A stretch of 64,000 nt of DNA from Allobosea sp. BH3. Lineage in GTDB: Bacteria; Pseudomonadota; Alphaproteobacteria; Rhizobiales; Beijerinckiaceae. The notes below the pieces were generated by a model. The model was given only the letters and a program-made list of their open reading frames with translations. It did no database searches and was not told the origin of the DNA. The first letter of the stretch is position 1. Each line of letters starts with the position of its first letter. The stretch spans positions 868,001 to 932,000 of the forward strand of contig NZ_JAIMCA010000001.1 in assembly GCF_025499465.1 (NCBI RefSeq). Direction: 5' to 3'. Both the position numbers and the translations under genes were made by a program. Positions 43,850 through 52,748 of this stretch are shown piece after piece.

Positions 43850-44686
43850 ATGAGCTCCGCCCGCTTCATCGCCGTGCTCGGCTTCTCGCTGCTGGCCGTC
43901 CCGGCCTTTGCCCAGGCCGACAAGGTCGTCGCCAAGGTTGACGGCATCGCGATCACCGAGAAGGACATCGCGCTCGCCTCCGAGGATATCGGCGAGCGCC
44001 TCGCCCAGCTGCCCGAGGAGCGCAAGCGCGACGAGGTGATCAACTATCTCGTCGACCTCAAGCTCGGCGCCAAGGCGGCGGCCGCGGCCAAGATCGGCGA
44101 CACGCCCGATTTCGCCGCCCGCCTCGCCTATTTCCGCGACAAGGTGCTGCTCGACGAATTCCTGACCCGCGAGGGCAAGAAGGCCGTCACGGCCGATGCC
44201 GCGAAGAAGCTCTACGACGAAACCACCAAGGCGATGGCTCCCGAGGAGGAGGCCCATGCCCGCCACATCCTCGTCGAGGAGGAGGCGCAGGCTAAGACGG
44301 TGGTCGAGCGGCTGAAGAAGGGCGAGGATTTCGCCAAGGTCGCGGCCGAGCTATCGAAGGATCCGGGCTCCGGCAAGGAGGGCGGCGATCTCGGCTGGTT
44401 CACCAAGGACCGCATGGTGCCGGAATTCGCCGAGGCCGCCTTCAAGCTGAACAAGGGCCAGGTGTCCGAGCCGGTGAAGAGCCAGTTCGGCTGGCACGTC
44501 ATCAAGCTCGAGGACAAGCGCAGCAAGCCGCTGCCGGACTTCGCCGCCGTGAAGCCGCAGATCGACCAGTATCTCGAGCGCAAGGCCCAGCAGGACATGG
44601 TGCTGGCGCTGCGCGAGAAGGCCAAGATCGAACGCCTCGACCAGCCGGCCGCCGCTCCGGCTCCTGCCGAGCCGAAGAAGAACTGA
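43850..44686 (+). CDS. Periplasmic parvulin-type peptidyl-prolyl isomerase
   Basis: A 278-residue exported folding helper related to PpiC/SurA/PrsA. Signal peptide [21 protein letters not shown] is followed by a SurA-like N-terminal chaperone region (about 22-125, [20 protein letters not shown]). The rotamase domain (about 133-225) has [31 protein letters not shown] and [12 protein letters not shown]. The C-terminus is a Pro/Ala-rich tail. It probably assists outer-membrane protein folding. A terminator follows it before argJ. Confidence 0.92.
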   Translation: MSSARFIAVLGFSLLAVPAFAQADKVVAKVDGIAITEKDIALASEDIGERLAQLPEERKRDEVINYLVDLKLGAKAAAAAKIGDTPDFAARLAYFRDKVLLDEFLTREGKKAVTADAAKKLYDETTKAMAPEEEAHARHILVEEEAQAKTVVERLKKGEDFAKVAAELSKDPGSGKEGGDLGWFTKDRMVPEFAEAAFKLNKGQVSEPVKSQFGWHVIKLEDKRSKPLPDFAAVKPQIDQYLERKAQQDMVLALREKAKIERLDQPAAAPAPAEPKKN

Positions 44687-44694
44687 GTCAGGGC

Positions 44695-44771
44695 CGTCAT
44701 TCTCGGGCGAAGCGAAGCGCAGCCCCGAGAATATCCGGCAAGATATGCTCGGGTCGAGCCCGAGCATGACG
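44695..44771. repeat. CGTCATTCTCGGG palindromic repeat, copy 1
   Basis: Starts CGTCATTCTCGGGCGAAGCG, has an internal CCCCGAGAATATC, and ends with the second palindrome GCTCGGGTCGAGCCCGAGC then ATGACG. Copies 2 and 3 are at 46177 and 54514. Confidence 0.75.
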
Positions 44772-44786
44772 TGGACTTCCTTTTTT

Positions 44787-44820
44787 GAAGGGCGGCCCTT
44801 GCGGCCGCCCTTCTTGTTTT
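44787..44820 (+). terminator. Intrinsic terminator between the parvulin gene and argJ
   Basis: An 11-bp stem (GAAGGGCGGCC / GGCCGCCCTTC) with a five-base loop, followed by TTGTTTT. A run of T on the other side (44781-44786) could make it act in both directions. Confidence 0.8.
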
Positions 44821-44915
44821 CGTCATCGGTCTGCGGCAGAGGCTGCTGGACGAGAGCGCTGCCGGCGAGAACGGATTCGCCTCCCTCGGTGCAGGGCTCC
44901 GCAGGAGGAGGCCCC

Positions 44916-46166
44916 ATGGCCGGCAAGGATGTCCCCGTTTCCCCGCTCGCGCCGAAGCGCCAGCCCAAGGTGCCGCCGATCCCGGGCGTGCGTTTCGCCA
45001 CCGCCGAGGCCGGCATCCGCTACAAGGGCCGCCAGGACGTCTGGTTCGCGCTGCTCGACGCGGGCACGCAGGTCGCGGGCGTCTTCACCCGCTCGAAATG
45101 CCCCTCCGCCCCGGTCGACTGGTGCCGTGAGAACCTCGCCCAGGGTTCCGCCCGCGCCGTCGTCGTCAATTCCGGAAACGCCAACGCCTTCACCGGCCTG
45201 AAGGGCCGCGACTCCGTCAAGCTGACGGCCGAGATCGCCGCCAAGGCGGCCGGCTGCAAGCCGCAGGAAGTCTTCATCGCCTCGACCGGCGTGATCGGCG
45301 AGCCGCTCGACGCCACCAAGTTCAAGGGCGTGCTCGACGATTGCGCCAAGCGCGCCGCCGACGGCCCCTGGATCGACGCCGCCCGCGCGATCATGACCAC
45401 CGACACCTTCCCCAAGGCGCTGGCCCGCAAGGCCAAGATCGACGGCAAGGAGGTCGCGATCGCCGGCATCGCCAAGGGCGCGGGCATGATCGCACCCGAC
45501 ATGGCGACGATGCTCTCCTTCGTCTTCACCGACGCACCCATCGCCGCCCCCGTCCTGCAGGCGCTGCTCTCGAAGGGCGTGAAGGGCTCCTTCAACGCCG
45601 TGACCGTCGACAGCGACACCTCGACCTCCGACACGCTGATGCTGTTCGCGACAGGTAAGGCCGCCGCGCGCGGCGTGCCGACGATCACCGACGTGAAGGA
45701 CCCGCGCCTCTCCGGCTTCAAGCGGGCGCTGAACGCGATCCTGCTCGAGCTCGCCCATCTCGTCTGCAAGGACGGCGAGGGCGCGCGCAAATTCGTCGAG
45801 GTGCGCGTCACCGGGGCGACCTCGGCCCGCTCGGCCAAGCGCGTCGCGCTCTCCATCGCCAACTCGCCGCTCGTCAAGACCGCCATCGCGGGCGAGGACG
45901 CCAATTGGGGCCGCGTCGTCATGGCTGTCGGCAAGGCCGGCGAGCCGGCCGACCGCGACCGGCTCGACATCGGCTTCGGCGAGATCCTGGTGGCGAAGCA
46001 GGGCGCCCGCGCCGGTTCCTACGACGAGGAGGCGGTGTCGAACTACATGAAGGGCGACAATATCGTCATCACCGCCGATCTCGGCCTCGGCCGCGGCAAG
46101 GCCACGGTCTGGACCTGCGACCTGACCAAGGCCTATGTCGAGATCAACGGCGACTATCGTTCGTAA
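44916..46166 (+). CDS. argJ: Ornithine acetyltransferase / N-acetylglutamate synthase
   Basis: Arginine pathway enzyme that moves an acetyl group from N-acetylornithine to glutamate, recycling acetylglutamate. 416 residues with the Ntn-hydrolase-like self-cleavage site at [13 protein letters not shown] sequence (here IAPDMATML); the nucleophile is Thr198, which becomes the N-terminus of the beta chain. Also conserved are [22 protein letters not shown] and [23 protein letters not shown] ribosome binding site marks the start at 44916; the longer frame is excluded by the terminator and repeat inside it. Confidence 0.95.
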   Translation: MAGKDVPVSPLAPKRQPKVPPIPGVRFATAEAGIRYKGRQDVWFALLDAGTQVAGVFTRSKCPSAPVDWCRENLAQGSARAVVVNSGNANAFTGLKGRDSVKLTAEIAAKAAGCKPQEVFIASTGVIGEPLDATKFKGVLDDCAKRAADGPWIDAARAIMTTDTFPKALARKAKIDGKEVAIAGIAKGAGMIAPDMATMLSFVFTDAPIAAPVLQALLSKGVKGSFNAVTVDSDTSTSDTLMLFATGKAAARGVPTITDVKDPRLSGFKRALNAILLELAHLVCKDGEGARKFVEVRVTGATSARSAKRVALSIANSPLVKTAIAGEDANWGRVVMAVGKAGEPADRDRLDIGFGEILVAKQGARAGSYDEEAVSNYMKGDNIVITADLGLGRGKATVWTCDLTKAYVEINGDYRS

Positions 46167-46176
46167 CGCCCTCTGG

Positions 46177-46275
46177 CGTCATTCTCGGGCGTCGCAGAGA
46201 GACGACCCGAGAATGACGCGCCGAAAGAGGCGCCCTTTCCTGCCGGACATGTTCGGGTCAAGCCCGAGCATGACG
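46177..46275. repeat. CGTCATTCTCGGG palindromic repeat, copy 2
   Basis: Begins with a perfect 13-bp inverted repeat (CGTCATTCTCGGG / CCCGAGAATGACG, 46177-46218), followed after a gap by TTCGGGTCAAGCCCGAGCATGACG. It starts 10 bp after the argJ stop codon and may fold as a transcript end. Confidence 0.75.
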
Positions 46276-46363
46276 GTCCGGGACCACCCAACAAGACATT
46301 GCACCCGGCCTGCCGCCTCGGCATGATCCCTGCCGGGAACGAAGGCTGTGGGGGCTCAAGGTC

Positions 46364-46873
46364 TTGCTGGGACGTTCGCTGGCGCTCGTCGGGGCGCTCT
46401 TCCTGTCGGCCTGCGTCGAGCGCAAGCCGGCCACGGTGGCTTTCTCGGTCGAGGAGGCCGCCTTCATCAAGAAGGACGGGACCGGCGTCATCACCGGCCA
46501 TGCCTTCCGCACCAAGCCGAGCGGCGTGGTCGTCAATGCCGCCGGTCAGGTCGTTCGGCTCATCCCCGCCACAGGCTTTGCGCGCGAGCGCTTCAGCAAT
46601 TTCTACGGCAAGGGCAAGTTCGTCCCGCATCGCGACTACCCGCGCGAGGACGAGGTCGACCCGGCCTATTCCGACTACAGCCGCACGACCAAGGCGGAAT
46701 CCAACGGCCGCTTCATCTTCGAGAATGTGGCGCCGGGAAGCTACTTCATCACCACCCAGGTGATCTGGGGCGACGAAGCGGCCTTCTCCCGGGAGGGCGG
46801 CTCGGTCTATGACAGCGTCACCCTGACGGGCAAGGAAACCAGGCCCGTCGACGTCATCCTCTCCGGCCATTGA
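46364..46873 (+). CDS. Lipoprotein of unknown function
   Basis: A 169-residue protein with a lipoprotein signal (MLGRSLALVGALFLSAC, lipobox LSAC). The mature domain, FEN-VAPGSYFITTQVIWGDE and ETRPVDVILSG, looks like a carboxypeptidase-regulatory or transthyretin-like beta-sandwich. The start is uncertain: TTG at 46364 is the best available codon and gives the expected signal length. It lies between argJ and mutT, where relatives often carry an acetyltransferase gene. Function unknown. Confidence 0.7.
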   Translation: MLGRSLALVGALFLSACVERKPATVAFSVEEAAFIKKDGTGVITGHAFRTKPSGVVVNAAGQVVRLIPATGFARERFSNFYGKGKFVPHRDYPREDEVDPAYSDYSRTTKAESNGRFIFENVAPGSYFITTQVIWGDEAAFSREGGSVYDSVTLTGKETRPVDVILSGH

Positions 46874-46880
46874 GTTTTCC

Positions 46881-47285
46881 GTGAAGCTGCTCCTCGTCGT
46901 CGCCTGCGCCCTGATCGATGCCGACAACCGCGTCCTCGTCGCCCAGCGGCCCGAGGGGAAGGCGCTGGCGGGCCTCTGGGAATTCCCCGGCGGCAAGCTG
47001 GAAGCCGGCGAGCGGCCGGAACCGGCGCTGATCCGCGAGCTGTCCGAGGAACTCGGCATCACGGTGAAGGAGGACTGCCTCGCGCCGCTGACCTTCGCCA
47101 GCTACGCCTACCCCGAGTTCCACCTGCTGATGCCGCTCTATATCTGCCGGCGCTGGCAGGGCACGGTCGCCTCCCACGAAGGCCAGGCGCTGAAATGGGT
47201 CCGCCCCGGCAAGCTGCGGGAGCTCGCCATGCCGCCCGCGGACGAGCCGCTCATCCCGCCGCTGATCGATCTTCTGGGCGCCTGA
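46881..47285 (+). CDS. mutT: MutT-type 8-oxo-dGTP diphosphatase
   Basis: A 134-residue Nudix hydrolase that cleans oxidised dGTP from the nucleotide pool. The Nudix box is complete: GGKLEAGERPEPALIRELSEELG. The flanking VAQRPEGKALAGLWEFPGG is typical of the MutT/NTP-pyrophosphohydrolase group. The start is GTG at 46881, 7 bp after the lipoprotein stop. The argJ to mutT order is common in alphaproteobacteria. It converges on the DUF930 gene with one base between stop codons. Confidence 0.92.
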   Translation: MKLLLVVACALIDADNRVLVAQRPEGKALAGLWEFPGGKLEAGERPEPALIRELSEELGITVKEDCLAPLTFASYAYPEFHLLMPLYICRRWQGTVASHEGQALKWVRPGKLRELAMPPADEPLIPPLIDLLGA

Positions 47286-47286
47286 T

Positions 47287-47982
47287 TCAGTGCACCGCCG
47301 GCAGCCCCAGCGCTTCCCAGCGCGAGGGCGCGATCGGCTCGCCGACCTGGAAGGCGAAGGCGCTGACCCGCTTGAGATCGGCCGAGAGGCTGCAGGTGAA
47401 GCTGAGCGCATACCAGCGCTGCCTGCTGCGGAAGGCTGCGCCCTGCGCCTGCAACTCGCGCCCTGAAAAGCGGGTCTTTGCCAGTGCATAGGCCGTGACC
47501 CGGTCGGGCTCGTAGCGGCTCTGCCAGGCGTGGATCTGGCTCATCGCCTCGACGCCGCAGAGCTGCTCCGCCCGCTCGTCTGGCGCCAGACGCGGCAGCA
47601 TGGCGAGCGCATCGCGGCTGAGCGCATTGGCCAGCACCTGTTGCGAGAGCAGACGCCGGGGTCGGATCATCCCGTCGCTTTGCGGCAGGGCAGGTTCCGG
47701 CGCGGCAGGAGTCGCAGGCGGCGCGGGAGCTGGCAAGGCTGATTCGGGAAAGCTGGCTGCCGGCGGCGGCGGCGGCCGCAGAGGGGGCGGCCGCATCAGC
47801 GCCTCGAACTGCTCCAGCGTCTGCAGCTCGACATCCACGCTCTGCTCGAGGACGCCGGGAGTCTCGGTCAGTTGCTGGACAGCGACGGAAGCGAGCCAGG
47901 CCAGCAGCGCCGCATGGACGAGCGCCGCGGCCGGCAGCCCGGGGTCTGGCAACAGCCGACGCGCTGGCGTCACCACCATCAT
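47287..47982 (-). CDS. DUF930 protein with TonB-like architecture
   Basis: A 231-residue protein. One N-terminal membrane helix (about 18-38, AALVHAALLAWLASVAVQQL) is followed by a proline-rich stretch (about 60-95, MRPPPLRPPPPPAASFP and PAPAPPATPAAPEPA). The C-terminal DUF930 domain (about 110-230) has LAPDERAEQLCGVEAMSQI and GAAFRSRQRWYALSFTCSL. Helix plus rigid proline rod plus globular domain is the layout of TonB and TolA, so the C-terminus probably sits in the periplasm. Function is unknown. Confidence 0.82.
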   Translation of the reverse strand: MMVVTPARRLLPDPGLPAAALVHAALLAWLASVAVQQLTETPGVLEQSVDVELQTLEQFEALMRPPPLRPPPPPAASFPESALPAPAPPATPAAPEPALPQSDGMIRPRRLLSQQVLANALSRDALAMLPRLAPDERAEQLCGVEAMSQIHAWQSRYEPDRVTAYALAKTRFSGRELQAQGAAFRSRQRWYALSFTCSLSADLKRVSAFAFQVGEPIAPSRWEALGLPAVH

Positions 47983-48083
47983 GGCTCAGGCTGAAGCGTC
48001 CGGGCGCCCCGAGGCCCCGCGCCGGAATCCCGCTGCCATCCGCCTCTGTCGCCCCTGCCCCGATCGGCCCGCAACAGCGCCGA

Positions 48084-49286
48084 TCAAGCCGGCATTTTTG
48101 TGATCGCCTCGTCCTCGACCGGTCCGCTCTCGTCGCGGCCGAGCTGGAAACGCTCGAAGCGCTGCAGCTCCTCCTCGATGGCCCGCTTCAACTCCGGGCT
48201 CTCATGGCCGTCGAGCCAGCTCCATTGCTGCATCAGCAGCTTTCCCGCCGCGCGGTCCGTCTTGAGATCGAGCACGGCGACCATGCGCTCCCCTGCCAGC
48301 ACGGGCAGGCTGAAATAGCCGTAGACCCGCTTCTCCTTCGGCAGATAGGCCTCGAAGACATGGCCGTAGTCGAAGATCAGCTTCGTCCGCTTGCGCTGGA
48401 TCACCAGCGGATCGAACGGCGAGAGGACGTGAATCAGCGTCCCTTCGGGCTCCGGCAGCGTCTCCAGCGAAGCCGGCGCCGCCCAGTGCTGTGTCTTGCC
48501 GGCGCCCGCGACGGAAACCGGCACCAGTTCCTTGCGCCGGACTCGTGCATCGATCAGCTCGGCCACCGCCTTCTTGGCCGGTGCATCGAGATGGCAAATG
48601 GAATCGAGGCTGACGAGGCCCTGCGCGGTCAGCGCCCGGTCGAGCTTGTAGGCGATGATCTGCCGCTCGCTCGCCGGTGTCGGCTTCTTCTCCCAGGCGA
48701 AATGCCGGTCGAAGAGCTCATAGGTCTTGACCATGCCGGCCCGCGCCGCGATCGCCAGCTCACCATCGTAGAAGGCCCGCTCCAACAGCCCCTTGGAGGG
48801 CTTCTTGCTGGCCCAGAGATGGGCTTTCTCAACCGGTTCCTCGTCGATGTCGCGGATCGTCAACGCGCCGTTCTTCCGGATGCGGCTGAGCAGCTTGCGC
48901 GTCTCATCCCGCGCGCCCACAGCCGACCAGCGCTTCGGCTCGGCGCGATGCGCCTTCATCGCTGGCAGGAAATAACGAATGTCGCGCGTCGGCACATAGG
49001 AGAGCGCGTGCGTCCAGTATTCAAAGACGCTCTTCTCGGCCGCTTGAAGATGGGCAAGGTCGCTGCGGCGATAGGCCGGGATCCGGGCATAAAGGATATG
49101 GTGGTGGCAGCGCTCGATCACGTTGATCGTGTCGATCTGCACATAGCCGAGTTGCTCGACCGCCTGGCGCGCCGCCTCCGGCCCGGCGCCGAAGGGCTCG
49201 CGCTCATCGAGCCGCTGCGCCCTCAGCCAGATGCGGCGGGCCTGCGCGGCGGAAAGGGAAAGAGGCTTGCGCGGTCGCGGAGGCAT
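48084..49286 (-). CDS. YcaQ/AlkX-type winged-helix DNA glycosylase
   Basis: A 400-residue protein of the HTH_42 family, whose characterised members (E. coli YcaQ, Streptomyces AlkX relatives) unhook interstrand DNA cross-links and remove alkylated bases. The catalytic QxD motif is seen in GYVQIDTINVIERCHHH. Also conserved are FEYWTHALSYVPTRDIRYFLPAM and the C-terminal LSPFDPLVIQRKRTKLIFDYGHVFEAYLP. The start at 49286 removes an Arg-rich extension without support. A role in DNA repair is inferred from the family. Confidence 0.88.
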   Translation of the reverse strand: MPPRPRKPLSLSAAQARRIWLRAQRLDEREPFGAGPEAARQAVEQLGYVQIDTINVIERCHHHILYARIPAYRRSDLAHLQAAEKSVFEYWTHALSYVPTRDIRYFLPAMKAHRAEPKRWSAVGARDETRKLLSRIRKNGALTIRDIDEEPVEKAHLWASKKPSKGLLERAFYDGELAIAARAGMVKTYELFDRHFAWEKKPTPASERQIIAYKLDRALTAQGLVSLDSICHLDAPAKKAVAELIDARVRRKELVPVSVAGAGKTQHWAAPASLETLPEPEGTLIHVLSPFDPLVIQRKRTKLIFDYGHVFEAYLPKEKRVYGYFSLPVLAGERMVAVLDLKTDRAAGKLLMQQWSWLDGHESPELKRAIEEELQRFERFQLGRDESGPVEDEAITKMPA

Positions 49287-49376
49287 GATCCGCAGGCTAG
49301 CCTCCGCCCGCCCGCGCCGTAAGGGGGCAACCCGCACCACCGCTGACAGCCTATGGCGGGAGCGGCCACGTCATCC

Positions 49377-49901
49377 TCAGGGCGCGACGATCAGCGCCCA
49401 GTAGACCTGATATTTCGAGCTTGGCGCGTAAGCCGTCGCGATGCCCATGCGCTTGGCCTTGGCATCCTTCATGACGCGGTCGTGCTGCGGCGAGTCGCGC
49501 CAGCCCGAAAAGGCCTCGGCGAGGCGGCGATAGCCGGCGGAGAGATTGGCCTCCGCCCCCGGCTGCCCCTCCTTTGCCAACCGCGCCTTGACGGCATCGG
49601 CCTGGACCGGCTTGTCGGAAGCCGCCATCGCCGCAGCCTCGCGTTGCGCGGCCTCGGTCAGAGCCGGGTCGAGCGCGAGCGCACCGAGCCCGGCATTGAG
49701 CCGATAGGCCGAGATCATCGCGCGCGCCTGCTCGGCATCGACCTGCGCCGAGGCCGAGCCGAGATCGCGGTAGAAGGCGGGCTGCCCCTGGCGCGGCGCC
49801 TCGGTGCAGCCGGCGACCCCGAGAAAGGCGAGCGCGCCCGCCACGGCCGCGGGGCAGCTCATCGCGCGCAGGGCCGCGGCGCGGCAGGAAAGGCTGGGCA
49901 T
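49377..49901 (-). CDS. CAP-domain lipoprotein
   Basis: A 174-residue lipoprotein. The signal ends with the lipobox VAGC at about residue 32. The mature part is a CAP/SCP domain: ARAMISAYRLNAGLGALALDPALTEAAQREA, then HDRVMKDAKAKRMGIATAYAPSSKYQVYWALI. Its role in bacteria is unclear. An AAGGA ribosome binding site fixes the start at 49901. It begins 4 bp after the channel gene stop, so the two are co-transcribed. Confidence 0.82.
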   Translation of the reverse strand: MPSLSCRAAALRAMSCPAAVAGALAFLGVAGCTEAPRQGQPAFYRDLGSASAQVDAEQARAMISAYRLNAGLGALALDPALTEAAQREAAAMAASDKPVQADAVKARLAKEGQPGAEANLSAGYRRLAEAFSGWRDSPQHDRVMKDAKAKRMGIATAYAPSSKYQVYWALIVAP

Positions 49902-49905
49902 CGGG

Positions 49906-52527
49906 TCATCCTTGGCTGTCTTCCTTGGCCGGCTCGGGCTGCGGAGCGGGCTTGGCGGTTTCGGTCGGCTCTTCCTCTGGCTCCGGCTCGGCTTCGACCG
50001 GCTTGCGCGCCCGGCGCGCCTTCGCGGAAGCCTTTGCGGCCGTCTTGCTGTCTGGCAACGGGGCGGGCTCTGCGACCGGCCGCGTCGCGGCAGCCGTGAA
50101 ACCGGCGAGCGCCTGTTCAACGCCTTCTAGCCCGCGCACCCGCAATTCGGGCGTCTCGGCCACGGGCTCCATCTCGGCGAGGCGCTTCTGGATGGCGAAG
50201 TTCAGGTCGCTGGTGACGCGCCCGACGATCTCGACATCGTCCACGACGCAGATCAGCTCGAAATCCATGGTCGTGGTGCCGAGCTTCTTGAACATCACCG
50301 CCGGCGGCGGCTTCTGCAGCACGTCGCCATGGTTACCGGCGACCTCCGCCAGCATGGCCCGCACCGCGCCGGCATCGATCGCGCGCGGCACGCTGAGCGC
50401 GATCAGGACGCGGCCCGAACGATCGGTGCGGACGCGGTTGCGGACGACGCCGGAGATCAGGTTCGAATTGGGCACGATCACGGTGGAGCGGTCGAAGGTC
50501 GCGATCTCGGTGGAGCGGACATTGATGCGCTTCACGATGCCTTCGACATCGCCGACCACGACCTGGTCGCCGACGCGGATCGGCCGTTCCCAGAGCAGGA
50601 TCAGCCCCGAGACGAAGTTCGACACCACCGATTGCAGGCCGAAACCGATGCCGACCGAAAGCGCCGAGGCGACCAGGGTGAGCCGCTCGAGGCTCAAGCC
50701 CACCGCCGAGACCGCGATCGCCACCGCCGCGATATAGCCGACATAGCCGGCCGCGGTGGTGATCGAATTGCGCAGGCCCGGGTCGAGGGACGTCGTCGGC
50801 AGGAACTGGTTTTCGAGCCAGCGCTGCATCGCCCGCGTCGCGGCGATGCCGAAACCGAAGACCAGGGCGAAGACGACGATGGTCGAGAGCGAGATCGTCA
50901 CGCCACCGACCTGGAAGCCGAAGAAGGCGGCCCGGAGCGAGACGAGGAAATCGCTCGATTCCAGCCCCCAGGGCGCCAGCACCAGCAGCACCGTGACCAC
51001 GATCAGCAGCAGCTTCAGGATGCCGACGCCGATCACAGCGATCTTCTGCAGCGTCGCGGCACGCAGCCCCAGCCCTGCCTTGAGGGTCGTGGCGAAGCGG
51101 CTTTTCCCGGTCAGCGCACGCGGGATGCCGAGATCGATGAACTGGAAGGCGAGCAGGAACAGGCAGGCGACGATGCCGATCCAGAGCGTCTGCTCGGCCA
51201 GGAAGCCGGCGAAGACGACATAGCCGGAAAGCGCCGACGCGATGATGCCGAAGCCGATGATCCAGCCGAGGATGCGGACCGGGCCGAGGCTCGCCCCGTC
51301 CACCGGCACATAGGGGCCGAGGCAGGCCTCCTGCTCGATCTCCTCGTCGTCGCGGATCTGGTAGAGCCCCGCGATCAGCGCCAGCGCGAAGAGCACGGCG
51401 AAGAAGGCCTTGACGATGATCGAGATCGCGAGCCCCGCCGCGATGGCCTGCAGCCACGCCTCGAAGACCTTGCCGACCGACATCACCAGCGCCAGCGCGC
51501 TTGCGATCCAGACCACGCTGCGCGCCGTCCGGTCCATGACGCTGACGAGGCGTCGCTGCGGATTGGACGGAGCGAAGAGCGCGTCGGCGAGCGCCTGGAC
51601 GAAGGCGACGATGGCGAGCCCGATCACCAGCGCCCAGATCACCGGCTGGATGCGCGGCGGCAGCAGCCCCGTCGTGCTCAGCGCCTTGTAGATCAGCCAG
51701 CTCGCCAGCGCCGGCGGCGCCGCACCAGCCACGATATGGGCGAGCGCGACATAGAGGCAGTGCAGGTTGCCGGTGTCCTGCATATTGGCATAGCGCGCCT
51801 TGAAGCGCGGCAGGTAGCGCGCGCGCGCCCAGTAAAGGCCGATCGCGCCGATCAGCGCGATCGCCACCACCAGCCCGCGCATGCCGGTCGCGTCGCCCAC
51901 GCCTTCCAGCCAGCCGCCGAAGATGTAGCCGGAAGCCCGAATATCCTCGGGCGCCGTCGCGATGGCATTCGTCCAGACATCCGGGTTCAGCGCCGAGGGG
52001 CCGGCGGCGAAGAGCGCCTTGGCGAAGATCTCGCGGCGCTTGTCGCCGATGCTGGTCTGCAGCATCTCCGCCTGAAGCAGCGCCGCGTTGGACAGCCTCA
52101 GCAGTTCGTCGGCATCGGCATAGGCCTTGGTGCGCGTCTCTCGATCCTTGGCGATCTCGGCGCTTTCGGGCGGCGCACCGGCATCCGGCTTCGGCCCGAG
52201 CTGGTCGAGCCGGAGCTTCGCCTGCTCGACGCGCGGCTTCTGCTCGTCGAGGATGACGCGGAGCTGGTCGAGCGAAGGCTGCAGGCGGATGCGTTGCCGC
52301 TGCAGCTCGCTGTCGCTCAGCTCCGGGGACGCAAGCGTCGTCTCGATCTGGGCGAGTTCGGTGCGCACCGTTTCGAGCCTGGCCCGGGCGCCCGCGGCAG
52401 GGTCGGTCGGTGCCGGCTGGCTGAAGGAGGGAGCGCTCGCCGAGAACGCCAGCGTGACGAGCAGCAGCCCGGCCGCCAGCCACCGGCGCAGCTTCCGGAA
52501 CGATGCGCGCGTCACATGCGCTGCCAT
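49906..52527 (-). CDS. Large MscS-type mechanosensitive channel with DUF3772 domain
   Basis: An 873-residue channel protein. Signal peptide (about 1-38, RKLRRWLAAGLLLVTLAFSASAPSFS), then a periplasmic coiled-coil/DUF3772 region (about 40-165, ARLETVRTELAQIETTL). A long array of membrane helices (about 180-580) follows. The MscS pore and beta domain (about 600-760) has GLQSVVSNFVSGLILLWERPIRVGDQVVVGD and RSTVIVPNSNLISGVV. The C-terminal tail is Pro/Glu/Lys-rich and disordered. It opens under membrane tension to release osmolytes. The start at 52527 is preferred for its signal peptide; earlier ATGs are possible. Confidence 0.9.
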   Translation of the reverse strand: MAAHVTRASFRKLRRWLAAGLLLVTLAFSASAPSFSQPAPTDPAAGARARLETVRTELAQIETTLASPELSDSELQRQRIRLQPSLDQLRVILDEQKPRVEQAKLRLDQLGPKPDAGAPPESAEIAKDRETRTKAYADADELLRLSNAALLQAEMLQTSIGDKRREIFAKALFAAGPSALNPDVWTNAIATAPEDIRASGYIFGGWLEGVGDATGMRGLVVAIALIGAIGLYWARARYLPRFKARYANMQDTGNLHCLYVALAHIVAGAAPPALASWLIYKALSTTGLLPPRIQPVIWALVIGLAIVAFVQALADALFAPSNPQRRLVSVMDRTARSVVWIASALALVMSVGKVFEAWLQAIAAGLAISIIVKAFFAVLFALALIAGLYQIRDDEEIEQEACLGPYVPVDGASLGPVRILGWIIGFGIIASALSGYVVFAGFLAEQTLWIGIVACLFLLAFQFIDLGIPRALTGKSRFATTLKAGLGLRAATLQKIAVIGVGILKLLLIVVTVLLVLAPWGLESSDFLVSLRAAFFGFQVGGVTISLSTIVVFALVFGFGIAATRAMQRWLENQFLPTTSLDPGLRNSITTAAGYVGYIAAVAIAVSAVGLSLERLTLVASALSVGIGFGLQSVVSNFVSGLILLWERPIRVGDQVVVGDVEGIVKRINVRSTEIATFDRSTVIVPNSNLISGVVRNRVRTDRSGRVLIALSVPRAIDAGAVRAMLAEVAGNHGDVLQKPPPAVMFKKLGTTTMDFELICVVDDVEIVGRVTSDLNFAIQKRLAEMEPVAETPELRVRGLEGVEQALAGFTAAATRPVAEPAPLPDSKTAAKASAKARRARKPVEAEPEPEEEPTETAKPAPQPEPAKEDSQG

Positions 52528-52748
52528 GGCGATGCGGCCCTGCCTGTCGAGATGATTCGGCTCAGGCTCGACCCTCGGCACAGCCATGCCCTCAAGGCAA
52601 GACAAAGAGCTATTTTCTGCGGCCGGCAACGATCTGGGCTCCGGAGATCAGGATCGGATGGCCCGCCTCATCGCCTCCAAACGCGACCTGAAGATGGCGC
52701 GCGGTCCTCGCAGCCCGTCTCAGCCCCGGACGTCTCGACAGAGGGCTT

